A stretch of 64,000 nt of DNA from Selaginella moellendorffii (Eukaryota; Streptophyta; Lycopodiopsida; Selaginellales; Selaginellaceae), in assembly GCF_000143415.4 (NCBI RefSeq), contig NW_003314265.1:2379439-2443438 (forward strand). The letters run 5' to 3'. Each line of letters begins with the position of its first letter. Within the stretch, counting starts at the first letter, position 1. The notes beneath the pieces are model-generated. The model was not told the origin of the DNA. It saw nothing but the letters and a program-made list of their open reading frames with translations, and ran no database searches. Made by a program: the position numbers and the translations under genes. Of the stretch, positions 10,790-24,300 are shown piece after piece.

Positions 10790-12066
10790 ATTGACTATTA
10801 TCTATTAAATGATATGACAATTTTAGATATGTACTATTTTCCCTACATTACTAATCTTTTAACTATTTAGGGCAAAACTATTAGTTCACCAAGTTGGATT
10901 TTGCTTTTGGATACTGACAAGTTCCAATGGCCAAGGAGGATGTTTCTAAGATTGCTTTCCATACATCATTTCATTTATACAAGTTTTTAGTGATGCTGTT
11001 AGGGTTGAATAATGTTTTAACAACTTTTCAGTAGATGATGGATAAAGTTTTTTGTGATATGCCAAAAATGACTACTAACTTCATTGCTGATGTCTTGATC
11101 CACTCTAAGGGGATATAAAAAGAGCATGTATATGATATTTGCAAGGTGTTAGATCAATTATAAAAAGTTTATTTGAAATTAAAGTGATCAAAGTGTTGGG
11201 TTCAAAAATACAACTTATCATTAGTATTGCATTTCTCATGAAGGTTTGCAAGTTGATTTTGACAAACTTATGATTATTATGAAGTTCCCTATTATAAAGT
11301 GTGTAAATGATGTATGATGTTTCCTTGGCAAGGTGCAATATCTTAGTTGTATTATTGTTCATCTTTCTGATCATATTGCACCATTGCAAGTGTTGCTAAA
11401 GTTATCTATATTGTATTTTACCTAGTTTGAGGATTGTGAACGAGCATTTATAGATCCCAAAGTCCCAATATTCTTGATTTACTTCATGGTGGCAGCCTCG
11501 GGAGTGGAGGATTTCCATCGTAGCTCTACATTATCAATTATCTTTTCTTACTTAAAGTGAACTACTCTAACCTTCATGTGTACTTATCAAATATTATTAA
11601 AAGGTGATTATGCTATAGTTATTTCACTATTGAAGGGGAAATACTTGGTTGGTCATATAACTTAATGGATTTTAAAACTTTAGATATATGACTTGGTGGT
11701 AGTTTATTATATAAGGAGTTATATAATTGATGTTGATGCCTTTCTCAAGCTCCTCTCTCTACTTTGCTATCTTCTCATATTCTTGATGAGTCTATGATTC
11801 AAGCATTATTAGATTTTCCAGATGACAATTCCATACTATTGGCAATTATTGTATTTGATGTTCAATATCTATAAGGTGTGAAGCTAGATTTACTTTCTTT
11901 TAACAAGGTTTATGAGGCTTAAATGATTAAGTTATGGATCCGAAGCCTTTATGATGGGTTTGAGAATCTTGCATCATTTACTAATGACTTGCTATTTCAG
12001 CATTTACATTCTTAATATTGTTTTAAGAACAACCTTCTTTACTTTGTGAGGATTGATCCTAATGAC
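10790..12066 (+). pseudogene. Gypsy reverse transcriptase/RNase H relic
   Basis: Plus strand, with many stops and frame changes. Recognisable pieces in order: KIAFHTSFH..KFLVMLLGLNN (palm), a decayed MMDKVF region, EGLQVDFDKLMIIMKFPI (post-palm hinge, about 11240-11290) and CFLGKVQYLSCIIVHLSD followed by APLQVLLK (about 11310-11400). The order and spacing are gypsy. It is interrupted on the right by the LTR-A element at 12072 (TSD CATTT). Nothing is functional. Confidence 0.7.
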
Positions 12067-12071
12067 CATTT

Positions 12072-13613
12072 TGTAAGACACAAATCCCTATGTTCCAAAC
12101 TAAAGCCAAAAGTGTGCCACATGGTAGTGGTTGAAATAGAAGTTCAACAAGTATAACATGTTTGGACCAAAAGCTTTAACTCAGAAAGTCGAGAGTGGGA
12201 GTGGAACTCCTAAAGAAGTGCTCGAGAAATGAGTATGAAACAATCAATGAACAAGTCTCTAAAAAAGGACATAAGAGGGACCAACACATGACAGGTGTCA
12301 TGATACAGGGAAGTGTCAGGACCAAGTCCGAGATGGAGTCTGAAATGGAGTCCAAGGAGGAGTCTAAGATGAAGTCTAAGATGGAATCCGAAATAGAGTC
12401 CGAGAAGGAGTTTGAGATGGAGTCCAAAATGGAGTCCGAGATGGAGTCCAAGAAGGAGACTGAGACCAAGACCAAGACTGAGACCGAGACCGAGACCAAG
12501 ATGGAGTCCGAGATAGAGTCCAAGAAGGAGTCTGAGATGGGGACTAAGACTAGGATTGGGACCGAGACTGAGATCGAGACCGAGACTAAGTCCGAGTCTG
12601 AATTCGAGTCCAAATCTGAGTCCGAGGGTGAAAGCCCAAAGCAATCATCTCCTAAACCCCGAGGGGATTGGTGAGTTCCAAAAGTATAGTAGGGGGAGGA
12701 CTCCAATAAAGCCAGTTTGGATAAAAAAGGCTAGTGTGACCAAAAAAATTTATACTCATGTGGTGGGTGATATTATAACCATTGAAGAGTCCAAGGTTTG
12801 AGTGAACATGGATGAACAAGTGGGGTAACTTAGTGAAGTATTCAAAAGCCTGACTCTAACTCCCTCAGGAGATTGAATGTAAGTGTGAGTGAGGGGCACT
12901 ACCTATTTGGATACCTAGCATGGCTCATCAGAATCTTGGTTTAGCCACATAGCTAGGGCATCTAAGGGTGGAAGGTGGGGGCAGTACTCATGAGGCCTAT
13001 ATAGGGCCACTAGTGTTTTAAAATGTTGTCTTAAAATCCTAGATTGTGGAAAGGAAGAAGAACAATCCTCTTGCATAGTGACTAAAGGCATAGTCATGTG
13101 ATAAGGAAGTCTTAAAAGTCAGTGGGATTTAGTGGTTGGGCCCCCGAGCCTTGACCCAGGGGCAGTGTTGGTGAGTATGGCCGTGGATGGAGAGGGACTT
13201 GGTGGGGACTAAAGAAGGGACATTGGGGAATGGTGTTCTCTATATCTCCAAACTTTTTAAAGACATTAAGGCGTGGTTCTGAGATGACCACCTATGGACA
13301 GATGGCCTAATTTTTGAAAGACTGGACTATAGCATAGATGCTTTTAGACTACTAATGAGATAAAGGTATATAGATATGGCCTTAGTGTAATGGGCTGATA
13401 GGTTAGTAGCACCTTTGAGGTGTCTGTTATAGGATTGGATATATGGAGCATTTGGACCAAGTGCAAAGTCTAAATGGCATAGATGCCATTCATAGGGTTA
13501 GCATGTCCCCAAGTTTGGAATAAAACTTATGGAGGTTGTGAGTAAGACTTCTCTAAATGGTCAAAAAGTGTGGTTAAATGACTAAAGTAGAATAGAAAAT
13601 TTAGTCACTTATA
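12072..13613 (+). repeat. 5' LTR-A of the outer element
   Basis: 1542 bp, TGTAAGACACAAATCCC...GTCACTTATA. A decayed array of GAGTCC/GAGATG/AAGGAG units lies at about 12325-12630, followed by GGTGAAAGCCCAAAG (12626-12640) and CCAAAAGTATAGTAGGGGG (about 12676-12694). The terminal dinucleotide CA has become TA. Open frames of 144-176 residues over the array are repeat artefacts. Confidence 0.88.
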
Positions 13614-16346
13614 ACTTGGTATTAAAATTTTTCCTTAGTTCGACTTTTATTAATGATGAAGTATACCATTTGTATTGGCATCAGAAAGTCCCAAGAGTGG
13701 GCCTATCCTCGAGGAGTAGCATGTTGAGAGAGCATGACTCTCCACTTTGGTTCATACGTGAACATATTGGCAATGTGGTGGATAGAAAGGGGCCAATAAA
13801 GGAATGACTTTGGATCTTGGGAACAATAGAAGGTTTTCCTCATAGAGTTGAGGATGTGATTTATATAAACGTTTGAGTTAGTAAACTAACTAATATGATT
13901 ATGGTAAACAATTATAGTTGGGATTACAAGAAAGAAACTCTGAGACAATAAAGGAGTTAGAAGATTATCCTCATATAGTTGAGGATGGTGCTTATGAATT
14001 GATGTTTTTTGATGGCCAGATTTTTTTTTCTCATTCTTGGTGATATCTAGGAACCTCCTGTGATTGTGAGAAAGGGCTTTGATAGCTCCCCAGCTAGTGT
14101 GTGAGGAATAAGAGAGAACAATGCAATGTAAAAAACAAAGTTACCCTTGTGGTACGGAAAACCAGGATCCCTTGTGTACGGTCGGGGCTTTCCCCGCGCA
14201 AAAGGGTTTTCTTATTTAGCTATGGCGAAGTGAAGATGACGCTTTAGAGCACGGGATCACCTAGGGTTCGTGGAATGGCATCGAGCAGTAGGCATAGGCT
14301 CAACAAGGAGTAGAGTTAATGACCATAAGAGGGCAAATATAGATGAGGACATGTGTCCTTGAAATGGTAACTAAGGCTACCTTTAATAAAAGTTGGAATT
14401 GCAAGGTGTAATCAAAGGATAAGTTGATGTTTTTATCATATGGGAAAATAGTCTAAGGTGTAAAAACAGCCCATGTAAAATAAAGGATAAGCAAATGTCA
14501 GAGTAACACTTGCAAAGATGGTCTTTATAAATAAAATGTGAATACAAGAAGTTATATTTAAGTGTGATGGCACTTCAAAAGTAGCCAAGAAACTAAGACC
14601 TTATAGGACATCAGATTAATAAAGTCCAAAACCTAGATGACCCATTAGAGTCAAGAGATGGTCCCAAAGGCTTGAAGGAATCCCATTTGGATGAAGGTGT
14701 GTTGTACCTTACGGAAGACTAAGAGGATTATAAGATCCAAGTATGAGAACAATGGGCATTTTATTGATGGCGAAAAATGTTATACTAAAATCGTGAAAAG
14801 GTGTTTATAGAAGATAACAACTTTGATAAAAAACTGTAGGTGAACACTATAAACCAGTGCTAACCAATAGTTGGTATAAGAAAGAACTACTTTGGTTTTG
14901 ATGAACTTAGACATATGTGGAAAGTGTCTTGAAAGTAGGCTCATGGAGCTAATAGGGTGGAGACCCCAAATGTTTTAAAAGATGATGCTTTGAAGTCAAG
15001 TTGATGGGTTCATAAGAACTTTTTACTAAAAGAATCCCAATGGAAATGGGATTGACATAACTTAAGTTGGAAGGCATGTGACTCTAGTGCATTGACCCAA
15101 ATAAAGATGGAAGTATGGAATCACTAATAATGAGTTGTAAGACTTGACGAATATAAGGTAACTAAACAAAAGGTATGGCCTAATTGACTGGATTTGTGGA
15201 AATTAACTTCCTAAGCCTTCTTATTGGGATAAGAAGGAGGTTAGATATATCCCTTAAAGGATAAATTTGCTTATGTTGCAATATAATGAGTCAATAATGT
15301 AAAAGAAAATACTCATTATCAAAAAAGGCCATAATTAGAACACCTAAACACTCTCAAACACCTAGAAATGGTGTTTGGTATTATAAGGGCATTAGATAAG
15401 GCCCAAAAGAATAAATCCTTAACAAATGATGGATAAAAAATGTTATTCAAGGTCCAAAGTTGCGGAGATAAAAGAAGTTTGTCTATCTGAATTGGACAAA
15501 GTTAGAAGGATTTTGGCAAGGTTAGTGACGGGCATACAAAGGCCCATGAATAGTAATATTAATCCTGATGTATGAGATTATAAGATGAATATATCCAAAT
15601 TGAAGAATCACTCCCTAGATCATTGAGTAAGTTCATCCCTAAGAATACTTGCTAAAGCATAGTAAAAAGTGCAAAACTAACCTCCTGATCAAGAGGGGAA
15701 TAACCGAAAGGAACGTACAAAGCCAAAAGTAGGTAATAAAGAGATAAGACCAAACTATAAGAATTGAAAAACATAGCCAAGGGTAGTTATGCAAGTTAGG
15801 AATGGGGAATCAAGCAAGTGCTCGAAAGTGTTGCTATTAACAACCATAATACTATTGTGAATTTAAAGTATGGAATTGCCTATATTAAACTATATGGCAG
15901 TTAAAAAGCTTGTGAAATGAGAAGTTTTGGCAAACTAAGGGATAGAGTCCCTTCAATGTTCCCAAAGAATTTTCTGGGTAGGTTACTACCTAGAAAGACA
16001 AGTGTAAATGGTTTATAAAAATTCACAACATCAAAGTGGTGTAGTAGAAGCGTGACCTTGAAGCTTGCCATAAGGCGAGGCTATCAAGGTTGGGGAAGTA
16101 ATTCCCAAGTGTTTAAAAAGGTGGCTTTGAACAAACGTTAATATTTGAGGACTTTCACGCTTATGCATAAAACCATCTTACACTAGTCATATGACTTGCT
16201 AAGTAAAAATGGCAAGTCAGAGAAACAAAGACCCTAATTGAAGGACTTCAAAAGGAGTGGCCCATAAGGCCAAGCATAGAGGAGCCCATACACAATTATA
16301 TGTTAATTAATTAGCTTGTCAAGTGAGAAGACTTGGAAGCTTAGAG
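13614..16346 (+). other. Internal region of the outer LTR-A element, left part
   Basis: PBS-like TTGGTATTAAAA is at 13616. The rest is A/G-rich with stops in all frames, and I recognise no gag, protease, reverse transcriptase or integrase. A more GC-rich patch (about 14150-14280, with CGGTCGGGGCTTTCCCCGCGC) stands out and may be a further small insertion. It continues at 29058 after the nested gypsy. Confidence 0.55.
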
Positions 16347-16579
16347 TGTTATGATCCAGCGCAAAAAGACAAAGATCTAGTCACCCTAGATTATACTACA
16401 CCATCTCTTGAGGTTCCTCACCACCCAACCACCCCTAAGCTACCTCAAAAGCTCCATTGTGCTGCCGCTCCATTGTGAGCCCTAAGGTAAGTTAAACCCT
16501 TTACCCTAACATGCCTTAATATACCCTTAAGCCTCCCTTTGACTGATGTTAACCACGTGGTCAAAGTTAGTGCCTAACA
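16347..16579 (-). repeat. 3' LTR of the nested gypsy
   Basis: A 233-bp LTR, aligned end to end with 28825-29057 (shared stretches GTTCCTCACCA.CCAACCACCCC and CCCTTACCCTAACAT). The two LTRs differ by many transitions, so the insertion is old. Confidence 0.87.
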
Positions 16580-18100
16580 ATTCTTCCCCCCAACAAAGTT
16601 CTTGTCCCAAGGACAAACCCAATGCTTTCTTGATGTATACAGCTGTGGAAGATGGACTAGAAGCTTGAGTAGGGTTCCCCAAAAAGGGTGATGACCGTTA
16701 CAACCTGTCACTTCAAAATAGTACACCTTTTAACTAACTAAGATAAAATACCAGATGAAATTTCACCCCAGCTAGTAGCCACACCCGATAAGCCGCTTTA
16801 CCAATGCGCTCCAACACTTTATATGGACCAGCATATCAATAGAAAAGTTTATCACTCTTCCCTGTTCATAAAGGCACTAAGGTGTTTCGCTGCTCATTTG
16901 ACAGAAAAATCACTCATACAAAGACAAGATCACCCATGTTATATTCCCAGAATTGGCAATGCTCATTAGCAAACTTTTCCGCTTTATCCTAAGCTACTTG
17001 TAAATTCCATTTGCACATCTCCAAAATCTCATTAAGTTTTATGGCTAGATCAATCGCCTCAGAATTAAGCTTATCTTGAACGTCCTTACTCAAATGCAAT
17101 CTTAACTCCACCACTATTCAGGGATGCCTTCCAAATATAACAAAGTAAGGATTTAGCTTCATTCCACTGTGTTGGCTATTGTTATAAGCAAATTGCACCA
17201 ACGGAAGATATAAATCCCACTATCCTTGCCTTTGGCCAACACTATAATGTAGCATATCCTCCACCACCTAATTCACACACTCAGTTTGCCCATCTGTCTG
17301 AGGATGATCTCCACTTGAGAGTTTCAAAGTCATTTATATAGCCTTCAGAAAGCTCTTCCAAAATCCATTTGTAAACTTTGAATCTCGATCACTAATGATG
17401 TCTTATAGCAAACTAAAATCAAGAAAAACCTTCTCCAAGTAGACTATAGCCAAGTCTGAGGCAATGACAGTCTTCCGAAGAGCTAACAACCACACATACT
17501 TTGTCAATCAATCCATTATAACCCATATTTACTCCTTTTGCCTCTATGTTCATGGTAAACAAATGATGAAGTCCATAGAGATATTACACTAACAGCTCTA
17601 AGGAATAAGTAAAGGTTGCAAAAGTCCCCCCGGCTTCTCTCGTGGCACCTTAACCCACTGACAGAGCTCACATGATTTACAATACTTAAGGATATCAACT
17701 TTCATATTCCTCCAATAAAAATTATGCTTAATCAACTCATATGTCTTCTTCCCCCTAAAATGTCTGGCCTCTAGACGATTATGATAGTGGAATAAAACTT
17801 GAGTAATTAACACATCCACCCGTGGCAAATAGACACAGCCATTGTAGTGGAGAATCCCATCCACCAATGAGAAAGGGGCTTCCATTTGGTCTCGCAAAGA
17901 GGCCACCTCAGCATTCTGAGCCTGAGCACGCTTAATCAATTGCCCAAACTCGCTAACCATTTTACTCAAATGATGACAAAACCGTGTTTGTAACACCGTC
18001 ACATGACGAACACGAGATAAAGCATCTACCACCACATTCAATTTTCCCGGATGATGCTCAATAGGAAACTCCCTAAACTCCATGAGTTTAACCATTTAAT
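16580..18100 (-). pseudogene. Gypsy integrase relic
   Basis: Minus strand. The zinc-binding part is well preserved (17598-18095): H..H with YHNRLEARHFRGKKTYELIK, then WRNMKVDILKYCKSCELCQ giving the CxxC pair. The core continues through 17300-17600 with stops: I recognise SLVIEIQSLQMDFGRAF and HPQTDGQTE-like residues near 17285-17310. Integrase normally inserts the cDNA; this copy is broken. Confidence 0.8.
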
Positions 18101-19200
18101 GAACTTGCCTAGTGTTCAACTCCTGTGTGAAAAGATACGTAAGTGATTTATGATCCGTCAACACTAGAAACACTGCACCATAAAGATAGTGTTGCCACGT
18201 TCACAAAGCATGAACAATAGAGAGTAACTTGCTCATATATGGAATAGTGTTACTATGTGGAATTCAAAGTTTGACTCTCATATGCAATAGGTTGTCCCTT
18301 TTGCATAAGAACTCCTCCCAGTGCATAACCACTTGCATCACATGTCACCTCGTAAAGTTTTGATAGATTAGCAATATGAAGCATCAGAGCCTGGCTCAAC
18401 AATCGTTTTAGCACTACAAAACTCTCATCTTGTGGCATCTTCCACTCAAATGGTACATTTTTGCCCAACAACTATGTTAAGGGAATAGCCACCTCCGCAA
18501 ACTTATGCTGGAAATGTCGGTAGTAACTATCTATACCAAAAAAACTGCATAACTCAGCCACTGAAGTTTGTGTAGGCCAATTCTCCACCACAACCACCTT
18601 TCTTGGATCCGTCTTGACACCCTTAGATATCACAATATGGCTTAGATATTCCATCTCTGATTTTGCAAACTCACATTTGCTTTTCTTCATATGAAGTTTG
18701 TTGTCACAAAGTAACAAAAGAACATTGCACAAATGCACCTTATACTCTTCCATATTCTTGCTGAAAACAAAAATATCATCCAAGAAAATCTCCACAAACT
18801 CATGAAGATAACACCCAAATACCTTTGTCATCAACCAAGTAAATGTGGCTAGTGCATTCATCAAACCAAATGGCATAACTGTAAACTCAAAATGCCCAAA
18901 GTTTGTGTTGAATGCCATCTTAGAGATAGATGCATCATCCATTGCAATCTAATAATATCCACTCCTCAAATCAATCTTGGTAAACACTTGTGCTTCACCA
19001 AACTTATCTAAGATATCATCCACACGTGGCATTGGCATCTTATCCTTCACTATTTTTTTGTTCAAGGCACAGTAGTCAATACACATCCGTATTGAACTAT
19101 CCTTTTTTTTCACAAGCAAGACCAGAGCACCAAATAAAGACTTACTTGGTTGAATAAATCCAAACTCAAGTAACTCCTTGATTTGTTGTTAAACATTTTG
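18100..19200 (-). pseudogene. Gypsy reverse transcriptase and RNase H relic
   Basis: Minus strand. Palm residues 18942-18472: KMAFNTNFGHFEFTVMPFGL, then FLDDIFVFSKNMEEY, with the active-site pair DD intact (F-L-D-D), then LSHIVISKGVKTDPRK and FFGIDSYYRHFQHKFAEVA. RNase H start at 18253-18471: VTCDASGYALGGVLMQ. Upstream, 18943-19200 carries the decayed fingers. A stop separates reverse transcriptase from RNase H. Confidence 0.85.
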
Positions 19201-20216
19201 CTCCTCTTCATAACTTAACCGAAATGGACACCAGTAAATTGGCCATGTCCCCAGCTCCAACATAATCCCATGCTCTACACCTCATAATGAAGGCAACCCA
19301 TGAGGAAGTTCAAATGGAAAAACATTGGAAAACTCATCAAGTATATCCCATATTGCTGCTTCTCCCCCACACGTGCCTTAGTCCCCCAAGTCATTAACAA
19401 ATAGTAAATAACTCAAAGTGTTTTTCCATTATAACAAACTCGCTTCAAAGATGTAGTAGAGAGCATAACAACTGAAAGTTGAAATCCCTCTCTAAACTAC
19501 ACATCTTTAATGCCACCGTACTCCAGCAAGACACGCTTAATACTCCACTTTATCTCCAAATCCACTTTCACCAACCATGGCACCTAAGAATGAGATCCAC
19601 ATGATAGATATTCACAAGATAAAAAGTCTCCCTAAGTGTGGTAATGTCCAAGCTCGCCGTAATGATGACAACCTTGTCTATAATTCTTCACAAAGAACTT
19701 CTGCTTTTTTGACCCCTTTACATCCAAAGTAATCACCACAGACTTCAACTTGTGGTGCTTATTCCCATCCTTGTGTCCACGGCGATTATCACAATGATTC
19801 TTGATAGAAGGACTCTGCAAACGCTTGTGAGACTTGTGTTTGTTATTGTCAAATCAACGAGCCATATCAAAAAGCTCCTCTAAACTCTTTGTAGGTTGAG
19901 AATGACGCAAGTGTAACCGCATGCTCTCACTATGAAGGCCATCAATAAAGTAGGACTTGTTTTGATCTGGAACCTTCATTGGAACACAACTAATCAAGCG
20001 AGTAATCTTCTCAATATAGTCCCCAAACATCATTTTCCCTTGCTGGAAATGTCAAAGTTTTGTGTGAGCATTCTCCATGTCGTAGTGAGAGGAAAAATGT
20101 AAATAGAAAACAGCCTCAAACTCATCCATGGTAGATATAGGTGGTTTCTTATCCACAACACAAGACTCCTCAAGCCAATTCCACCACCGCAGACCCGCAT
20201 CATGCAAAACTATTGG
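19200..20216 (-). pseudogene. Gypsy gag/zinc knuckle/protease relic
   Basis: Minus strand. 19632-19820 ends in CHHYGELGHYHT, a degenerate CCHC zinc knuckle. 20052-20279 contains gag-like residues (VLHDAGLRWWNWLEES, FEAVFYLHFSSHY). The LTR-B element inserted at 20222 splits gag, which resumes at 28458. Confidence 0.7.
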
Positions 20217-20221
20217 AATAG

Positions 20222-21377
20222 TGTCGCGAATATGACTTTGGGTATCGAAAGTTACCTGTTGACTAATCCTTACAGACACTCTTTCCTTACTGCCACGACG
20301 GCAAGAGGTTGGTATTGCTGGACCCTTTATCAGCCCCTCTTGTGCTAGTGAAGTTAACTGGGCATTTCAAATGTACTTAGACCAAACGAGCATAAGGACG
20401 GAATTCTTATGTGTTATTAGCTAAGCATACTTAGCCCTGTAAGGAGTTCCCGTCTCGTTTTGTCTTGCACTGGCTAGTGACAAGAACCCTCGCGTATTGA
20501 GATTAGTCCCTCAATATTTTTGGATGATAGCTTACCATGTCTGCTAAACACCCTCGCTATCATGCCCTTTGTGTTAGTCTCATTTCAGTCCCAAATGCTA
20601 TTTATGGAAAGTGTCTAGATTTGCTCATTTGGCATATTTACGGAATGTAGAGATTGTCTTGAACATAATGGTTTTTATCCCGTGTCCAAATTTGCAATTT
20701 AGCGCCATTCCATATTTAGTAGGTTTCGAGCTTGTCCTAGAGACTAACTCCTGATACTAAGGGAGGCTTGGGGTGAAAGCCCAAAGCATGTGTTCCTCAA
20801 GGAAGGGGAGGTGGGGGCGGGGGCGGGGGCGGGGGTTGTGGGGGGTTTCAAATGTATAGTAGGGATAGTGGGTAAGTCGGGCATGGTTGACCAACCTGAG
20901 GCATAATTTAGCTCCCACTTGCGTGTCTGTCTTTGTTCTATATCTGGCTTGGGTCTAAGCCCAAGTTCCATTTCATGCTAGCTGGTGGAGTACCCATATC
21001 CTTGCGTTAGGCCACCGGTATGCCGAAATAGCGCCAGACGCCGTTTAGCTCCGTTTTGCGTGCTGGTCTTGGTAGTGGGATGCTGGTTACTCCAAGACTA
21101 TTCCAAGTCGCTCCGGGCTTTTGTCCTTTCGCTCCTTGGGCTGTATGCTTGGGAGTTGCTCTGTGGTTTGGTTCCGTCACTCCTTGGCTCCATGCTTGGG
21201 AGTTTGGCACCATTCTTTTGTTCAGTGGCCCAAGGCCTTGAACCTCGGATTCCGCACCACTGTCCTTTGGACACGTGGCATATGTCATGTGGCATAAAGA
21301 GGGTTTAGGTTCCACTTCGTGGTGTTATCCTATGGTAAATCACCATAGGATAAATGGTCAAAACCATGTGTGCTACA
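20222..21377 (+). repeat. 5' LTR-B
   Basis: 1156 bp, beginning TGTCGCGAATATGACTTTGG. It contains GGTGAAAGCCCAAAGC (20772-20787), then a G-rich tract with four or more G-runs (20811-20846), then AAATGTATAGTAGGGATAG (about 20847-20866). The same block in LTR-A suggests a shared core promoter. CTATGGTAAATCACCATAG (about 21331-21349) is an imperfect palindrome near the end. Confidence 0.92.
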
Positions 21378-21391
21378 TTTGGTATCAAAGG
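21378..21391 (+). promoter_or_regulatory. Primer binding site of LTR-B element
   Basis: TTTGGTATCAAAGG starts directly after the 5' LTR end (CTACA) and closely matches the initiator-Met tRNA type TTTGGTATCAGAGC. Its position and the paired PPT make the assignment firm. Confidence 0.85.
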
Positions 21392-24300
21392 ATGAGTTTC
21401 CACGAATATTATCCAATAAGATTGGGCAACTAATCTCGTTGCATACGCAAAGATGAAAACGATGATCCAAGTGGGTACACATTTGGGTGCAAAGGCTTCA
21501 CATTGGTACTTTGAGTATGGATTTGGTTACCTTTTTGTACCCTAATTGTATGAGCTTGCTCTTGGGCTCATAGGATGGAAAGAGTTGTACTATTTATATG
21601 AGTTTGCACTTGGGCTCGTGAGTGAGGTACATTAGCAACTCAAGGTTATGCTTTGGGTTGGCAGGATTAATGTTAACCTATCGATGGTTCCATGAGTTGT
21701 TCTATGTACCATAGGTAAAAACAAACTTCCCTAGGTTTGCTATGAGTGTGGTCCATAGCTATTTAGCACGGCACTAGTGGATTGCCATGCTCTCTAATTA
21801 ACTTTTCTTGGATTGGACTGAAGGCAATATGAACGCAAGCTTGAGGTTTAGTCAAAGATGAGACCGAAAAAAGAGTTGTCAGAGACAAAGGATCAAACAC
21901 ATAAATCATTTTCTCTTCTTTGAGGGATGATTTGCAACGAGGTGTTAACTCATTGCTCGTGTTCACATCATGCAATCAAAAGTCCCTATCTTGATGCATG
22001 TTGGAAATGATAGTCTTGCAAATAGTGAGTCGTGGGATGGATAGCGGTGAAATGTTAAACCACTTTATCTAGGCTTGTTGTTTGAAGACTTGGATTACAA
22101 TGCTCAATTCTTTTCTAGAGAACCTTGCTATTGCTCCTTGAGTAGTTTGGTGTTGGATTAGTTTTGAGTTTGGTCAGATAGAAAGCGCTATGAGCTTGTC
22201 CGTGTTGTGAAAAAAAGTTAGTGGTGTTAAGTGTTGTAGATTTCTATTGCTGGAGTTTAGCATTTATGCTGCATTTTGTCAAATTAAGTTGGCACTTGAT
22301 ATTCACATAAACCTTTGAAATAATGACATAAGCATTGCTCGTGGTGTTGCTTGATTGATGATCAAGACATTGTGATTTCTTATATCATATCCATGTGATA
22401 ATGAGTAATACGTTTACGAAATCTCTTGGTTAAACAATGATTAACCCCCAAAGTGGTTGATGGTGAAGCTAGTCTACTTGCACGAAGTAACATTATAGTA
22501 GTTTTGACTAGATTCTCAATGGTGGTCTGTTATGCTAAACTTAAGTTGGTTCCTTGTTTCCTTGAGGGTTTGCCCATAAGGTATTGGAAAGGGTTATAAC
22601 ATTCACTTGCTATGGCTTGTTAGTTTATCCGTTAGCACTTGGAGTAGATTGTTGGATTGAGAAGATGTGTAGTTAAAGCATTAACATCACTAGCACTTGT
22701 GTTAGTGGAAGTGGCATTGTTATTCAAATGATGAGGAATTTTCCTTAAAGCTTGATTTTCTATGTCATTTTTCTTGTTAATGTTTGGGCTTTGCATTGGA
22801 TCTTGAAAATGGTTGAAGAAAGTGTTAGTGTAGTGTAGATATCCGAAGATGTGGTCTTCGTGATCAAGTCTTAGATGTTCATTTTGCATTTTGTGGATGT
22901 CAGTGTTGGATGTCAGAAGTATGGGAAAAAAAAATGTTCAATGCTTAAGCATACTATAGGTCATGAGAATTTTATGTTAAGGTGAACCTATGTGAAGTGG
23001 TTGAGTCCTGAAAGTTTATATTCCTAGACTGAGAGTCATTCTTTCTCTAGGATGGAAAATTTTCCACAAATTTTCTTAGGCTTTTCCAATGGCTAATCTA
23101 TTGATCACTTTGTCCAAAAACCTTTCCATTTTCATAAAGCCAATACAAATTAGTGAAAAGGTTGGAGTTGACTTTGGTTGGCTTAGATCTTAGTAAGTAG
23201 TTTGTATGATGCAACTTGAAAGAGGATGCTAACTTTTGGGGCTAAGGCAATTGAGTTGGATGAAGTCTGGAGTTGGTATATAAAAGTGGTCATTGCGCTT
23301 TTCTAAGAAAGGTGACTCTTATGCCTTTCTTCTGTAGCGTTGTGCTTGGTAGCAGGTTGCACCTTGCATTTTATTTAGACTCTATGAAAATAGTGAGCTC
23401 TCACTAATCCTAACTTGGTCTTGGTGGTCTTGTGCCTTGGCTGAGGATAATGATGTTTAACTTAGTTGTTTGAGTTTGAGATGTTGGTACATGTATTATA
23501 GCTTTATCTATGAGGAGGTTGTATACCATCTATCTTATGGTCTTCACTTTAGTTTCAACCTAACTGAGTGTTGATTATGCATAGCTAGCCTCTTCAAGGC
23601 ATGCTCAAAGCTAGTGGCTAAATGTATTAGTGAGCTTATTACAGTTGAGTTGGATTCGAGTGGTCATTTAGTTCATGCTTGTCCATGAACCTTTATCTTG
23701 TACCTGGGGTATTACGTTCATGTTAGACAAGTATATGACTCAATAACGTGAGTTTAGTGTTTGGGTCTTGTGAAAGGCAAATTGGAAAGTGATTGTTGGT
23801 TGTTTTGCAACTAGTGATTGCTTGTAGATTTTGTCAAAGACTGTGACACTTACTTCACTTGATGATGATTCAGCAATGATGGGCTTGCTTTACCGGATGG
23901 TGTTGCAGAGGATCGTGTCGTTAAACTTACATGGGTTTTCCATGTTGGCATGTCAACTCTACTTCTGTTGATATCATTTGGTTGCGTTTAGTTCATGGTG
24001 TTGGATTTCATTAAGTCTTGGACGTGGTGAATCACTCCTTGATAATGTGTTATCTGTAACTGAGTTTTGCTGAAGGATTAGTCTCAGATACTGAGTTAAG
24101 TATCTTCGACCTTGGTTAGCTTAGTTGCTAAGGAGTTTTAAGTGGTGATTCACTCATGCTTTCTTTTAACTTTGTTATGGTGTTAATGGCATTGAAGTGA
24201 TGCCTTATCGTTAACATTGTTGATGTTGAGATTCGAGTGAGATAAGATGTCTTTCTAGAAGATTGATATTGAGTTTCATTAGTCTCGATGAAAGATAGTG

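Noticed and set aside
12176-12706. Open frames of 144-176 residues over the array of the outer 5' LTR
   Set aside because: Same repeat artefact as in the other LTR-A copies.
21007-21315. Open frames of about 60-107 residues in the LTR-B copies (20985-21315 and 28060-28383)
   Set aside because: They lie inside LTRs, occur on both strands and have no motif.
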